A stretch of DNA of 64,000 bases from Cupriavidus sp. (GCA_031180665.1 JAPSLP010000002.1:62001-126000); one strand, 5' to 3'. Positions 34,746-43,899 are shown, counted from the first letter of the stretch. Notes: generated by a model from the letters alone, not told the origin. Made by a program: numbers and translations.

Positions 34746-35660
34746 TCAATGCTCGAGCCGCGCCACGGGAGCGCTGCCATTCCTGCTGAACGCGCCTGGC
34801 GTACAACCGAAATGCCGCTTGAATCGCCGCGTGAAATGCGATTGGTCGGCGAAGCCCGCCAGCGATGCGATCAGCGCCAGCGGATATTCTCCCGAGACCA
34901 GCATCTCGCGTGCGCGCAACAGACGCACGCGCTCGAAATAGGCCATTGGCGTTTCGCCCATGCTGCGCTTGAACATCCGAGCAAAGTGGAAGCGGCTGAC
35001 GTTGGCGACGTCGGCCAGCTGCTGCAGCGTCACCATCTCCGAGGTCTCGTGCAGATAGTCGAGCACGCGGCTCAGCGCCAGCGGGTGAAGTCCGCCGGCG
35101 GGCGCCGATGACGTGGCCAGACGCGCATTGAAGCGAACCGCCAGGTGCGCGGCCAGCGCGCACGACAGCGACTCGGCGATCAACGCCTGCGCCGGGTGCG
35201 AGGCAGCCTGGACTTCGGCTGCCAGCGCGAACATGATCGCCTCTGCAAAATCGTCGCGCACGCCGAAGCAGTTGCACAGCGTATGGACGGCGGGCGCCTG
35301 CCGGATCGTCGCCTCCGTCGCCTCGGCCAGCATGCGCTGCGGGATCCGGGCCATCACGATGGAGCCCGGACGGTCCCAGCTCCATCGCGACTCCACGCCG
35401 CGCGGATGCAGTCCCAGATTTCCCGGCACCACCAGACTGCGATGTACCTTGCCGAGCCGGCGCTGTTCCAGGCATGCATGCCGGGCCAGCCGCATCGCCA
35501 GGATGTCGTGATCCTGCTGCGGCGAGCAAGCCGAGCCGGCGGCGCGCCAATGATGGATCTGCACCGTCATGCCCGCCCAGGTTCTTGCGCCGCCGCTGCC
35601 GACATCGGGGTGGATGGGCAACTCGGTGCCGATGACGGCGTGGTGGATAGGCGATCGCAT
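34746..35660 (-). CDS. AraC-family transcriptional regulator
   Basis: A 304-residue regulator with a C-terminal double helix-turn-helix (VTLQQLADVANVSRFHFARMFKRSMGETPMAYF and LALIASLAGFADQSHFTRRFKRHFGCTPGAF). The N-terminal part is an unrecognised effector region containing GARTWAGMTVQIHHW. The start is uncertain: ATG 35660 gives a protein-like N-terminus, ATG 35570 is the shorter alternative, and neither has a strong ribosome site. It is divergent from the molybdenum hydroxylase operon and probably regulates it. Confidence 0.86.
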   Translation of the reverse strand: MRSPIHHAVIGTELPIHPDVGSGGARTWAGMTVQIHHWRAAGSACSPQQDHDILAMRLARHACLEQRRLGKVHRSLVVPGNLGLHPRGVESRWSWDRPGSIVMARIPQRMLAEATEATIRQAPAVHTLCNCFGVRDDFAEAIMFALAAEVQAASHPAQALIAESLSCALAAHLAVRFNARLATSSAPAGGLHPLALSRVLDYLHETSEMVTLQQLADVANVSRFHFARMFKRSMGETPMAYFERVRLLRAREMLVSGEYPLALIASLAGFADQSHFTRRFKRHFGCTPGAFSRNGSAPVARLEH

Positions 35661-36014
35661 GGCTGGATTCCCCCGCATCGGCTTGCCGCGGCTGCCCGGG
35701 GAAGGCTCGGGCCACCCCTTGTCGCAAGGGATCATAGGAAGGAAGCGTGCCGATGTAAATGTACGGACATTGCCCGCGGACAGCCGTCGGGTGCACCAAC
35801 CCAGTGCCGCCATCACGGCGCAGTCACAAAATCCTTCCACGCCACCGCAATATTGTTCTATCGCGGCCGACCGCGGGCCGGTTAGCGTCCTCTCGCGGAT
35901 GCCGTCTGGTGGCACCCGCCCGATCGCGGCCTTGGCACGCCACCGCGCGCCAACGCTGATGCATGTCCCCACAGCCGCATGTCGATGCGGGCTATGCAAG
36001 GAGGAATGTCGACC
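35661..36014. other. Divergent control region between araC-type gene and Mo-hydroxylase operon
   Basis: About 350 bases without a gene. A perfect dyad AATGT-ACGG-ACATT lies at 35758-35771, and a tight hairpin CCCTTG-TCG-CAAGGG at 35716-35730. Both are candidate control elements for one or both divergent genes. Confidence 0.45.
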
Positions 36015-36605
36015 ATGTCAAGTTCTGTCCGTTCCGGCGGTCCCGGCACGCAGGGGCTGGCCCCGCAAGGAGGCCTGGCTTTGGATGCCGCCGGGGGTGC
36101 GTCCGAGGCCCCGCCAGCCGCCACCGCGCCCACACGAATCTTCCTGCGTCTGGTTGTGAATGGCGCCCCGCACAGCCTCGAGATCGACCCGCGCGAGTCG
36201 CTGCTCGATGTGCTGCGCGAAAGACTGGACCTGACCGGTACCAAGAAGGGATGCAACCAGGGCGCCTGCGGCGCCTGCACGGTACTGGTTGGAGAACGCC
36301 GCATCAACAGCTGCCTCGCGCTGGCGGCGTTGTACCAGGACGCGCGGGTGACGACGATCGAGGGCTTGAGCGCGCCGGATGGGGAACTGCACCCGTTGCA
36401 AGCGGCCTTCATCGCCCACGAGGGCTTTCAGTGCGGCTTCTGCACCGCGGGCCAGATCGTGTCCGGCGTTGCCTGCATCGCCGAGGGGCACGCGGGCTCG
36501 GCCGATGACGTGCGCCACTGGATGAGCGGCAATATCTGCCGCTGCGGCGCCTATCCGGGGGTGGTCGCCGCCATCACGGAAGTCGGCGGGAGGAAGCTGC
36601 CATGA
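36015..36605 (+). CDS. Molybdenum hydroxylase small subunit, 2x[2Fe-2S] (PaoA/CoxS-like)
   Basis: The 196-residue electron-transfer subunit of a xanthine-oxidase-family enzyme. The plant-type cluster has CNQGACGACTVLV with INSC, and the second cluster has CGFCTAGQ and CRCGAYPG. About 45 residues of Gly/Ala/Pro sequence precede the ferredoxin domain and carry no twin-arginine motif, unlike E. coli PaoA, so the complex is probably cytoplasmic. The ATG at 36015 lies 10 bases after AAGGAGG. Its stop overlaps the next start by four bases. Confidence 0.93.
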   Translation: MSSSVRSGGPGTQGLAPQGGLALDAAGGASEAPPAATAPTRIFLRLVVNGAPHSLEIDPRESLLDVLRERLDLTGTKKGCNQGACGACTVLVGERRINSCLALAALYQDARVTTIEGLSAPDGELHPLQAAFIAHEGFQCGFCTAGQIVSGVACIAEGHAGSADDVRHWMSGNICRCGAYPGVVAAITEVGGRKLP

Positions 36606-37579
36606 TGCCCTTCACACTGCAGCACGCCGGCTCGGCGCAAGAAGCCATCACCGTGGCGGCGCAAGGCGCCCGCTATATTGCCGGCGGCACGACCCTGGTC
36701 GATCTGATGCGAGAGCACGTCGAATTGCCCACACGGCTGGTCGACATCAACGCGCTGCCGCTCGAGTACATTGCCGTGGACGGCGACGAACTGGTCATTG
36801 GCGCGCTGGCCCGCATGTCCGACGTTGCGGCGCACGCGGACGTGCGCAGGTTGCATCCCGTGATATCGGAATCGCTGCTCGAGGGCGCGTCCCCGCAGTT
36901 GCGCAACATGGCGAGCATCGGCGGCAACCTGCGGCAGCGCGTGCGCTGCCCCTACTTCCGCATGCTCGACGCCGCCTGCAACAAGCGAACGCCGGACAGC
37001 GGCTGTGCCGCCATCGACGGCATGCACGCTGGCCACGCCATCCTCGGCACCAGCACGCACTGCTTCGCCACGCATCCCTCCGATCTCGCGGTGGCGCTGG
37101 TCGCGCTGGACGCAACAGTCCACGTGCGTGGGCCGCAAGGCGAACGGCAATTTCCCGTGGAAGACCTCTACCGCCTCCCCGGCGATACCCCGCATCTGGA
37201 ACACACGCTGCAGCCCGGCGAACTGATCGTTGAGGTTCGCGTGCCATCGTTGCCGTACGGCGGAACCGCCCGCTACCTGAAGGTTCGAGACCGCGCCTCG
37301 TACGAGTTCGCGCTGGTTTCGGCCGCGGCAGCGCTCGATGTGCGCGACGGCGTCATCCGCCAGGCCCGCCTGGCCTGCGGCGGCGTCGGAACCCGGCCAT
37401 GGCGGATGCGGGAAGCCGAAGCGTTGCTGCAAGGCCGGCCCGCCACGCGCGCGACCTACGAAGCGGCGGCGCTGGCCACCGTCGCCGGTGCGACCCCGAT
37501 GCCCGGCAATCGGTTCAAGGTCCCGCTGCTGCAGCGGACGGTCGTGCGCGCCCTCGAACTTGCAGGAGAAACCAGATGA
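36602..37579 (+). CDS. Molybdenum hydroxylase FAD subunit with extra [4Fe-4S] site (PaoB-like)
   Basis: The 325-residue FAD-binding subunit passes electrons from the iron-sulfur subunit to NAD or another acceptor. It has YIAGGTTLVDLMREHV and ASIGGNLRQR at the FAD site. The insert with Cys116, Cys126, Cys135 and Cys154 is the [4Fe-4S] loop found in PaoB/YagS and 4-hydroxybenzoyl-CoA reductase-type subunits. It overlaps the genes on both sides by four bases, so the three subunits are made together. Confidence 0.93.
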   Translation: MMPFTLQHAGSAQEAITVAAQGARYIAGGTTLVDLMREHVELPTRLVDINALPLEYIAVDGDELVIGALARMSDVAAHADVRRLHPVISESLLEGASPQLRNMASIGGNLRQRVRCPYFRMLDAACNKRTPDSGCAAIDGMHAGHAILGTSTHCFATHPSDLAVALVALDATVHVRGPQGERQFPVEDLYRLPGDTPHLEHTLQPGELIVEVRVPSLPYGGTARYLKVRDRASYEFALVSAAAALDVRDGVIRQARLACGGVGTRPWRMREAEALLQGRPATRATYEAAALATVAGATPMPGNRFKVPLLQRTVVRALELAGETR

Positions 37580-39693
37580 ACGAGAACCCTATCGGTCAGC
37601 CGCATCCCCGCGTCGATGGGCGCGCCAAGGTCACCGGCGGTGCGCGGTATGCAGCGGATTTCAATCAGCCAGACCAGACGTACGCCGTCATCGTCGGCGC
37701 GTCGACGGGATTGGGGCGGATCGTCGAGATCGACGACCGTGCCGCGCGCCAACTGCCCGGCGTGCTTGCCGTGCTGACCCATCTGAACATGCCCAAGCTC
37801 GCCTATGGCTCGCACAAGGGCTTCATCGACCCGTCCTACGGCGAACGCCTGCATGTCATGCAGGACGACCGTGTCCGCTTCTACGGCCAGCCCGTGGCGC
37901 TGGTCGTCGCCGAGACGCAGGATCACGCCGAGCACGCCGCCCACCTCGTGCAAATTCGCTATCGATCCGAAACACCGGTCTGCGACCCGCTGGACCCGCG
38001 CGCCGAAGCCATCGTGCCCCAGGAGGGACGCGAGCCCGGCCCGCATGCCGCCGACCAGGTACGCGGCGATCCCGACGCCGCGCTGGCCGCGGCCCCGGTG
38101 TCGATCGATGCGGCGTACGACTGCCCGCGCCAGAACCACGTGCCGATCGAACCGAACGCAACGATCGCGGCCTGGGACGGCGATCAGCTGACGCTCTGGA
38201 GCAAGAGCCAGTTCGTCGTCAACGAGCAGGCCGAGATGGCGGCGATCCTGGGCATTCCGGCCGCGAACGTACGCGTCGTTTGCCCCTTCATCGGCGGCGC
38301 GTTCGGCACCAGCCTGCGCACCTGGCCCCATGTCACGCTGGCCGCGGTGGCCGCGCGCGAAGTCGGCCGGCCGGTCAAACTCGTGCTGTCGCGGCGCCAG
38401 ACGTTCCATACGACCGGACACCGGCCGCGTACGCTGCAGCGGGTGGCGCTGTCCGCCACGGCCGACGGCAGGCTGACCGGCATCGTCCACGAGGGCACGG
38501 CCGAAACCAGCCGCTACGAGCAGTACGTCGAGGCGCTGACCGCGGTGACACCGTTCCTGTACAGCTGTCCAAACGTGCGCACCCGCTACCGGATCGCACC
38601 GATGGACATTGGCACGCCCACCTATATGCGCGGGCCCGGCGAGGCCACCGGCGTGTTCGCGCTGGAATGCGCCATCGACGAGCTCGCGCATGCGCTGGAC
38701 ATGGACCCCCTGGCGCTGCGCCGCCGCAACGAGCCCGAGATCGACGAGGGCCGGCAGTTGCCATTCTCGACCCGATCCATGCTGGCCTGCTACGAACGCG
38801 GCGCCAGTGCGTTCGGCTGGGCCCGGCGCTCGCATGCGCCGGGTTCGATGCGCGACGGGCGACTGCGTATCGGCTGGGGCATGGCGTGCGCTACCTACCC
38901 GGTGTTCCACGGCGAGGCGAACGCGCGCGTGCGGCTGCTGGCCGATGGCACCGCGCAGATCGAGGCCGCGGCGAGCGACATGGGCCCCGGCACCTATACC
39001 TCGATCACGCAGATCGCGGCCGAGGCGCTGGGGCTGCCGATGCAGGCGGTGCGCTTCCGGCTGGGCCAGTCGGACTTCCCGCCGACGCCCCCGCATGGCG
39101 GGTCGATGACGCTGGCCTCGGTCGGCTCCGCGGTGCGCGAGGCCTGCCTGGCGGTACGCGACCAGCTGGCGAAGCACGGGGGCCGCTTCGATGGCGTCCT
39201 GGAAGCGAGCGCGACGGCCGGCCCCGATGGCCAAGCCAGGCAACGCTTCTCGATGCATGCGTTCGGCGCGGTGTTCGTCGAGGTGGCGATCGACCCCGAT
39301 GTGGGGACCATTCGCGTGCCCCGGGTCGTCGGTGCCTACGGCGCCGGCCGCATCGTCAATCCGCGCCTGGCGGCGAGCCAATGTACCGGCGGCATGGTGG
39401 GTGGCATCGGCATGGCGCTGATGGAACGCACCGCGCTGGATCCGCGCGATGGACGGCCCGTCAACGCGCACATGGGCGACTATCTGGTGCCGGTCAACCT
39501 CGACATCGGCCATCTGGAAACGCACTTCGTCAACGAGGTCGATCCCCACGTCAATGCGCTCGGGGTCAAGGGGCTGGGCGAGATCGCGCTGGTTGGCGTC
39601 GCGCCCGCGGTGGCGAACGCGGTCTTTCATGCCACCGGCAAGCGGATACGGGAGCTGCCGATCCGGATCGAGCACATGATCGACCATGGTTGA
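37576..39693 (+). CDS. Molybdenum hydroxylase catalytic subunit (PaoC-like)
   Basis: The 705-residue large subunit holds molybdopterin cofactor and oxidises an aldehyde or N-heterocycle. The Mo-binding domains include PFIGGAFGTSLRTWPH, YMRGPGEATGVFALE, and the catalytic Glu in VKGLGEIALVGVAPA near the C-terminus. The ATG at 37576 follows AGGAGAAACC. With the two preceding genes it forms a complete small-medium-large set like paoABC. No xdhC/paoD chaperone gene is in the operon, so maturation must use one encoded elsewhere. Confidence 0.93.
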   Translation: MNENPIGQPHPRVDGRAKVTGGARYAADFNQPDQTYAVIVGASTGLGRIVEIDDRAARQLPGVLAVLTHLNMPKLAYGSHKGFIDPSYGERLHVMQDDRVRFYGQPVALVVAETQDHAEHAAHLVQIRYRSETPVCDPLDPRAEAIVPQEGREPGPHAADQVRGDPDAALAAAPVSIDAAYDCPRQNHVPIEPNATIAAWDGDQLTLWSKSQFVVNEQAEMAAILGIPAANVRVVCPFIGGAFGTSLRTWPHVTLAAVAAREVGRPVKLVLSRRQTFHTTGHRPRTLQRVALSATADGRLTGIVHEGTAETSRYEQYVEALTAVTPFLYSCPNVRTRYRIAPMDIGTPTYMRGPGEATGVFALECAIDELAHALDMDPLALRRRNEPEIDEGRQLPFSTRSMLACYERGASAFGWARRSHAPGSMRDGRLRIGWGMACATYPVFHGEANARVRLLADGTAQIEAAASDMGPGTYTSITQIAAEALGLPMQAVRFRLGQSDFPPTPPHGGSMTLASVGSAVREACLAVRDQLAKHGGRFDGVLEASATAGPDGQARQRFSMHAFGAVFVEVAIDPDVGTIRVPRVVGAYGAGRIVNPRLAASQCTGGMVGGIGMALMERTALDPRDGRPVNAHMGDYLVPVNLDIGHLETHFVNEVDPHVNALGVKGLGEIALVGVAPAVANAVFHATGKRIRELPIRIEHMIDHG

Positions 39694-39816
39694 GCAGGCC
39701 TCGATGCGGAGTCGGGATGGACGTGATCCGCCCTTGATGCCGAGCTGAGGGTGGCAGCGAGCGGCACGCCCCCGCGCGTGAGGCGGAACCGATCGGCGCT
39801 ATGATGGCGTCATTCT

Positions 39817-39829
39817 CAACCTTCGGTTG
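39817..39829. promoter_or_regulatory. CAACYNYCGGTTG dyad, site 1
   Basis: CAACCTTCGGTTG, a 5-base perfect dyad (CAACC/GGTTG), ends 6 bases before the ATG of the LysR gene at 39836. Two close relatives are at 40813 and 48423. Likely autoregulatory site. Confidence 0.45.
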
Positions 39830-39835
39830 CCGATC

Positions 39836-40765
39836 ATGGACAAGGCCCGCGTCCTCACCCTCTTTATCGGCGTGGTGCGCGCCGGCAGCTTCCGTCGCGC
39901 GGCGGTCGAGGCCGGCGTCACGCCGCAGGCGGTCAGCAAGGCCGTGCGCACGCTGGAAGCCGACCTCGGCGTCCGCCTGCTGCACCGGACCACGCGCAAG
40001 CTCAGCCTGACCACCGAAGGCGCGCGGCTGTTCGAACTGGCCGCGCCCGGCATGCGGCAGCTCGACGAAGCGCTGGAGCAGATCCGCAGCAGCCGCAGCG
40101 AGGACGACGGCATGATTCGGCTGACCGCGCCGCCCTCGCTGGGCAGCCGCGTGCTGGTGCCGCTGGTGCATGGCTTTCGCGCGCAGTATCCGGGCATCGT
40201 CTTCGACGTGGTGCTGAGCGATCTGTTCACGGATCTGGTCGAAGCGAGGATCGATGTGGGCTTTCGCGTCGGCACCAGTCCGGGCCAGAACCTGGTGGCG
40301 CGGCGGCTGTGCGATGTGCCCATGGTCATCTGCGCGGCGCCGGACTACCTGGCCCGGCACGGCGAGCCCGACACCCCCGACGACCTGCTGCGGCACCAGT
40401 GCACGGGCTTTCGCCGCCCGTCGACCGGCCGCATGGTGCCGTGGGAGCTGCAGATCGACGGCAACCTCGTCTACCAGGAAGTGCCCGCGGTGGCGAGCTT
40501 CAATGACCTCGAAGCCGAGGTCGAGGCGGTGCGCGCCGGCATGGGCATCGGCCAGCTGGCGGCGTACATGATCCACGGCGACCTGCTCAGCGGTCGGCTC
40601 AAGCCCGTGCTGACCGACTACACCGCGAGCAATATCGGCCTGTACATGTATTTTCCCCATCGCACGCAAATGCCCACGCGCGTCCGCCGCTTCATCGACT
40701 TCGTGGTGGAGGCCAGCCGGGGCGCGGAACAGTCGCTGTCGAGGCTGGTCGGGCTGGTGTCCTGA
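39836..40765 (+). CDS. LysR-type transcriptional regulator
   Basis: A 309-residue LysR protein of the CrgA/DhlR-like group (ARVLTLFIGVVRAGSFRRAAVEAGVTPQAVSKAVRTLEADLGVRLLHRTTRKLSLTTEG in the DNA-binding region, effector domain after it). I prefer ATG 39836 to the TTG at 39827. It is transcribed in the same direction as the Mo-hydroxylase genes upstream and the secreted repeat protein downstream, with related dyads on both sides, so either could be its target. Confidence 0.9.
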   Translation: MDKARVLTLFIGVVRAGSFRRAAVEAGVTPQAVSKAVRTLEADLGVRLLHRTTRKLSLTTEGARLFELAAPGMRQLDEALEQIRSSRSEDDGMIRLTAPPSLGSRVLVPLVHGFRAQYPGIVFDVVLSDLFTDLVEARIDVGFRVGTSPGQNLVARRLCDVPMVICAAPDYLARHGEPDTPDDLLRHQCTGFRRPSTGRMVPWELQIDGNLVYQEVPAVASFNDLEAEVEAVRAGMGIGQLAAYMIHGDLLSGRLKPVLTDYTASNIGLYMYFPHRTQMPTRVRRFIDFVVEASRGAEQSLSRLVGLVS

Positions 40766-40812
40766 AGCCGGGGCCGCGCACTGGTACCTGACGACCGGCA
40801 AGCGATGATTGA

Positions 40813-40825
40813 CAACTGCCGGTTG
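40813..40825. promoter_or_regulatory. CAACYNYCGGTTG dyad, site 2
   Basis: CAACTGCCGGTTG, 160 bases upstream of the secreted repeat protein and 47 bases after the LysR stop. It shares GACAACT..CGGTTG and a following CTGA with site 3 at 48423, an identity that extends beyond the dyad. Confidence 0.45.
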
Positions 40826-40984
40826 CTTCTGAGTCGGCATTGCTCGCCCTAGTGCCACAGTCGCTCCCCATCTAGATTGGTCTCAACGGCGGCCGCATCG
40901 CGAAACCCCGAACAACACCGGGAACGCGCCGCAGCCACCGTCCTTCATCGGAACCGTTCGAGACCATTCTTCAGGAGCGACATC

Positions 40985-41428
40985 ATGATTGCCCAATTCA
41001 CCCGCATCTTCGTTCCCGCCGCCGTTTCGCTGGTGGTCGGCCTGTCCCTGCAAAGCGCGAACGCCGCGCCGATCGAGCGCACCCCGGCCAGCACGGCGGC
41101 ACGCAGCCACGACGTGTTCTCGGAAGGACTGCGCCAGGGATCGTTCAACCCGTACTCGGAAGGCGCCCACGGCAATGGCCGCGCGGGCATCGTCGCAGCA
41201 CGCGCCCATGACGTCTTTACCCAGGGACTGCGCGATGGCCGCTTCGACCCGTACTCCGAGGGCGCGCGTGGCGCGGCCGAGAGCGCGCTGGTAGCGGGCA
41301 TGGACCGCGGCGGCGTGTCGGCTTCGCCGGCCCGGCAGTTCCACCCGTACTCCGACGGCGCCCGCACCGTCGACGGCGATCCCCGCGCACGCGGTGCGGC
41401 CCTGACCGGCGTACCGGCCCGGGTGTAA
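40985..41428 (+). CDS. Small secreted repeat protein of unknown function
   Basis: A 147-residue protein that I do not recognise. It has a clear Sec signal peptide (residues 1-28, SLVVGLSLQSANAA). Two 22-residue repeats, HDVFSEGLRQGSFNPYSEGA (42-61) and HDVFTQGLRDGRFDPYSEGA (75-94), are 33 residues apart, followed by a shorter third copy, FHPYSDGAR (119-127). There is no Cys and no transmembrane segment after the signal. CAGGAGCGACATC stands before ATG 40985, a good ribosome site. Codon use matches its neighbours. The repeats could be a ligand- or metal-binding unit; that is a guess. Confidence 0.85.
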   Translation: MIAQFTRIFVPAAVSLVVGLSLQSANAAPIERTPASTAARSHDVFSEGLRQGSFNPYSEGAHGNGRAGIVAARAHDVFTQGLRDGRFDPYSEGARGAAESALVAGMDRGGVSASPARQFHPYSDGARTVDGDPRARGAALTGVPARV

Positions 41429-41478
41429 CGCGCCACCCACACGGAGAGCAGCGACAGCAACGGCAACGCACCCCGGCC

Positions 41479-41519
41479 CCGGCGTTTTCGCTTGACATTT
41501 TCTCAAGCGAAAACGCCGG
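41479..41519. promoter_or_regulatory. Perfect 17-bp inverted repeat before the thiolase operon
   Basis: Arms at 41479-41495 and 41503-41519 are exact reverse complements around the 7-base loop CATTTTC. It begins 51 bases after the secreted-protein stop and ends 70 bases before the OB-fold gene. It contains TTGACA (41492-41497), which could be a -35 box. No T run follows, so it may be an operator or a non-classical terminator, possibly both. Confidence 0.6.
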
Positions 41520-41589
41520 AAATATCGTTTGTCGCGCCGCTCGCCGGCGACAACCATTACGCCAAGGCCAACCACCACAGGAGACGACC

Positions 41590-41934
41590 GTGTCAGACCC
41601 GCTCTGGAGTACGGAACCCATCCCCCATCTGCTCGCCTCGCGCGAGCGCGCCACCGGCGAATGGATCTTCCCGGCGCTGCCGGACCACTCGCCGCTCGCC
41701 GCCGGCCACGACACGGTTGCGATCGCCGGCACCGGCGTGGTCTACAGCTTCACGATCATCCATCCGGCGCCCAAGACAGGGCTGGCGCCCTATGCGGTCG
41801 GCTATGTCGACTTCACCGGCCCGGTGCGGCTGTTCGGACGGCTCACCGGGAGCCCCCGTCCGGCCATCGGCGACCGTTATGTGCCACGCCGCGACGCCGA
41901 ACTCGGCTACGTCTTCGAGGCCGTCAGGCACTGA
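41590..41934 (+). CDS. DUF35-type OB-fold protein lacking the zinc ribbon
   Basis: A 114-residue protein with the acyl-CoA-associated OB-fold (GVVYSFTIIHPAPKTGLAPYAVGYVDFTGPVRLFGRL). Family members normally have an N-terminal rubredoxin-like zinc ribbon with four Cys; here there is no Cys at all, and the N-terminal part is a divergent remnant. These proteins form complexes with SCP2-type thiolases or MaoC hydratases and are needed for their activity. The thiolase gene is next, 41 bases on. The start is GTG 41590 after CAGGAGACGACC. Confidence 0.85.
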   Translation: MSDPLWSTEPIPHLLASRERATGEWIFPALPDHSPLAAGHDTVAIAGTGVVYSFTIIHPAPKTGLAPYAVGYVDFTGPVRLFGRLTGSPRPAIGDRYVPRRDAELGYVFEAVRH

Positions 41935-41975
41935 CCCGCCGGCAAGAGCCAACCGCAACCGAAAGGGCAAGCAAG

Positions 41976-43121
41976 ATGCAGGACATCTATCTCCATGGCG
42001 GCGCGATGACGCCGTTCGGCCGCCATCCCGGCGTGTTCGCGCCCGAACTGGCGCAGCAGGCAATCCTGAAGGCACTGGCCGATGCCGACGTGCCAGCCGG
42101 CCGTATCCAGGCCGTCTACTGCGCCAACGTGCTGGGCGGCATGATCCTTGGGCAGTTGATCGTGCGCGATCTCGGACTCAACGGCATCCCGGTCTATAAC
42201 GTCGAGAACGCGTGCGCCAGCGGCGCGACCGGCGTTCATCTGGCACGGCACGCGCTGCTGGCCGGCCAGTACGACACCGTGCTGGTCGTGGGCATCGAGC
42301 AGCTGACTGCGCTCGGCGGCGGCACCATCCCGCTGCAGCGCAACGACCACAAGACCGAGTGGTATGCCAAAGCCGGCATGGTGCTGCCGGCGGTCTATGC
42401 GATGCGCGGCACGCGCTTCCTGCACGAGCGCGATGCCTCGCCGGCGGATCTGGCGCAGGTCGCGGTCAAGAACCGCTATCACGGCTCGCTCAATCCGTAC
42501 GCCCAGCAGCGCAGCACGACGACGGTCGACGAAGTGCTCGGCTCGCGCATGATCGCCGATCCCCTGACGCTGCTGCAGTGCTGCCCTTCGCAAGTCGATG
42601 GCGCGGCAGCACTGGTGCTCGGTACGACGCGGCCGGGACATCCGCGGCCGGTCAGGCTGCTGTCCTCGGTGGTGGTGTCGGGCATGCGGGAGGGGGCCGA
42701 CGACGACATTCTCGATGCGGAGATCACCGCGCGCGCGGCGCGGCTGGCGTACCAGCAGGCGGGCCTGGCCCCCGAGGACGTCGACGTCGTCGAACTGCAC
42801 GACGCCTTCACCATCGCCGAACTGCTCTACTACGAAGCGCTGGGGCTGGCCCCGCGCGGCGAGGCCGTGCCGCTGCTGCGATCGGGCGCTACCCGCCTGG
42901 GCGGCCGCGTGCCGGTCAATCCGAGCGGCGGGCTGCTGGCCAAGGGCCATCCGCTCGGCGCCACCGGTGTGGCGCAGATGGTCGAGATCCTGTGGCAGCT
43001 GCAGGGCCGCGCCGGCGAACGGCAGGTAGCGGACGCCCGCGTCGGCCTGACGCAATGCACCGGCGGCGGCATCGCGGGCGTGGATCACGCCGCTTCCTCG
43101 GTGCACATCCTCGGAGTCTGA
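41976..43121 (+). CDS. SCP2-type thiolase family protein
   Basis: A 381-residue thiolase-fold enzyme that cleaves or forms a carbon-carbon bond in an acyl-CoA. It has the nucleophile Cys region NVENACASGATG, the SCP2/Ltp-like HDAFT motif (VVELHDAFTIAEL), GHPLGATG and a final CTGGG. With the OB-fold protein before it, it fits the paired DUF35-thiolase systems known from steroid side-chain breakdown, where the pair acts as a retro-aldolase. Thiolytic cleavage in a beta-oxidation-like path is the other option. Confidence 0.9.
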   Translation: MQDIYLHGGAMTPFGRHPGVFAPELAQQAILKALADADVPAGRIQAVYCANVLGGMILGQLIVRDLGLNGIPVYNVENACASGATGVHLARHALLAGQYDTVLVVGIEQLTALGGGTIPLQRNDHKTEWYAKAGMVLPAVYAMRGTRFLHERDASPADLAQVAVKNRYHGSLNPYAQQRSTTTVDEVLGSRMIADPLTLLQCCPSQVDGAAALVLGTTRPGHPRPVRLLSSVVVSGMREGADDDILDAEITARAARLAYQQAGLAPEDVDVVELHDAFTIAELLYYEALGLAPRGEAVPLLRSGATRLGGRVPVNPSGGLLAKGHPLGATGVAQMVEILWQLQGRAGERQVADARVGLTQCTGGGIAGVDHAASSVHILGV

Positions 43122-43122
43122 C

Positions 43123-43899
43123 ATGGCAACCGATATCACCAACCCGCGCTTCGATCCCTCCCACGTCGCGGTGGTCACCGGCGCCGCCCGCGGCATCGGC
43201 CTGGGCATCGCCACCCAGCTGGCCCGCCATGGCCTGACCGTGGCCCTGCTCGACCGCGACGCCACCGCGCTCGACGGCGCCGTCGGCGCGCTGTCCGCGC
43301 AGGGATGCAAGGTCTTCGGCGCCAGCGTGGACCTGACCGATTCCGCCGCGGTCAACGCGGCCTTTGCGCAGGTGCAGGCACGCGCCGGCCGGGTCGACTA
43401 TCTGGTCAACAATGCCGGCGCCGTGCGCGATATGCGCTTCCTGAAGATGAGTGACGCGGATTGGGACCTGGTCATCGAAACGAACCTGCGTTCGCAATTC
43501 CTGTGCTGCCGCGCCGCGCTGCCGGGCATGGTCGAGCGCGGCCACGGCCGCGTCGTCAATATCTCGTCGCGCGCGTGGCTGGGTGGCTTCGGGCAGGCCA
43601 ACTACTCGGCCGCCAAGGGTGGCGTGGTCAGTCTGACCCGCTCGCTCGCCATCGAATTCGCAAGCAAGGGCATCACCGTCAATGCGGTGGCTCCGGGCAT
43701 CGTCGATACCCCGCTGTTCCAGGGCTTTGCGCCGGACGTGCAGGCGCGGCTGCGGCAATCCGTGCCGGTGCAGCGGATCGGCACCGCAGAGGACATCGCC
43801 AACGCGGTGGCATTCTTCCTCGATCCGCAATCGTCGTACGTAACCGGGCAGGTGCTGTATGTGTGCGGCGGCCGCAGCCTGTCGTCGCCGAGCGTATAG
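43123..43899 (+). CDS. Short-chain dehydrogenase/reductase (3-hydroxyacyl-CoA or ketoreductase type)
   Basis: A 258-residue classical SDR: cofactor loop TGAARGIGLG, NNAG, the catalytic Ser in NISSRAWLG and Y-x3-K in YSAAKGG. It starts one base after the thiolase stop. In this operon it most likely oxidises a 3-hydroxyacyl-CoA to the ketoacyl-CoA used by the thiolase. Asp (LLDRD) after the second strand favours NAD over NADP. Confidence 0.9.
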   Translation: MATDITNPRFDPSHVAVVTGAARGIGLGIATQLARHGLTVALLDRDATALDGAVGALSAQGCKVFGASVDLTDSAAVNAAFAQVQARAGRVDYLVNNAGAVRDMRFLKMSDADWDLVIETNLRSQFLCCRAALPGMVERGHGRVVNISSRAWLGGFGQANYSAAKGGVVSLTRSLAIEFASKGITVNAVAPGIVDTPLFQGFAPDVQARLRQSVPVQRIGTAEDIANAVAFFLDPQSSYVTGQVLYVCGGRSLSSPSV

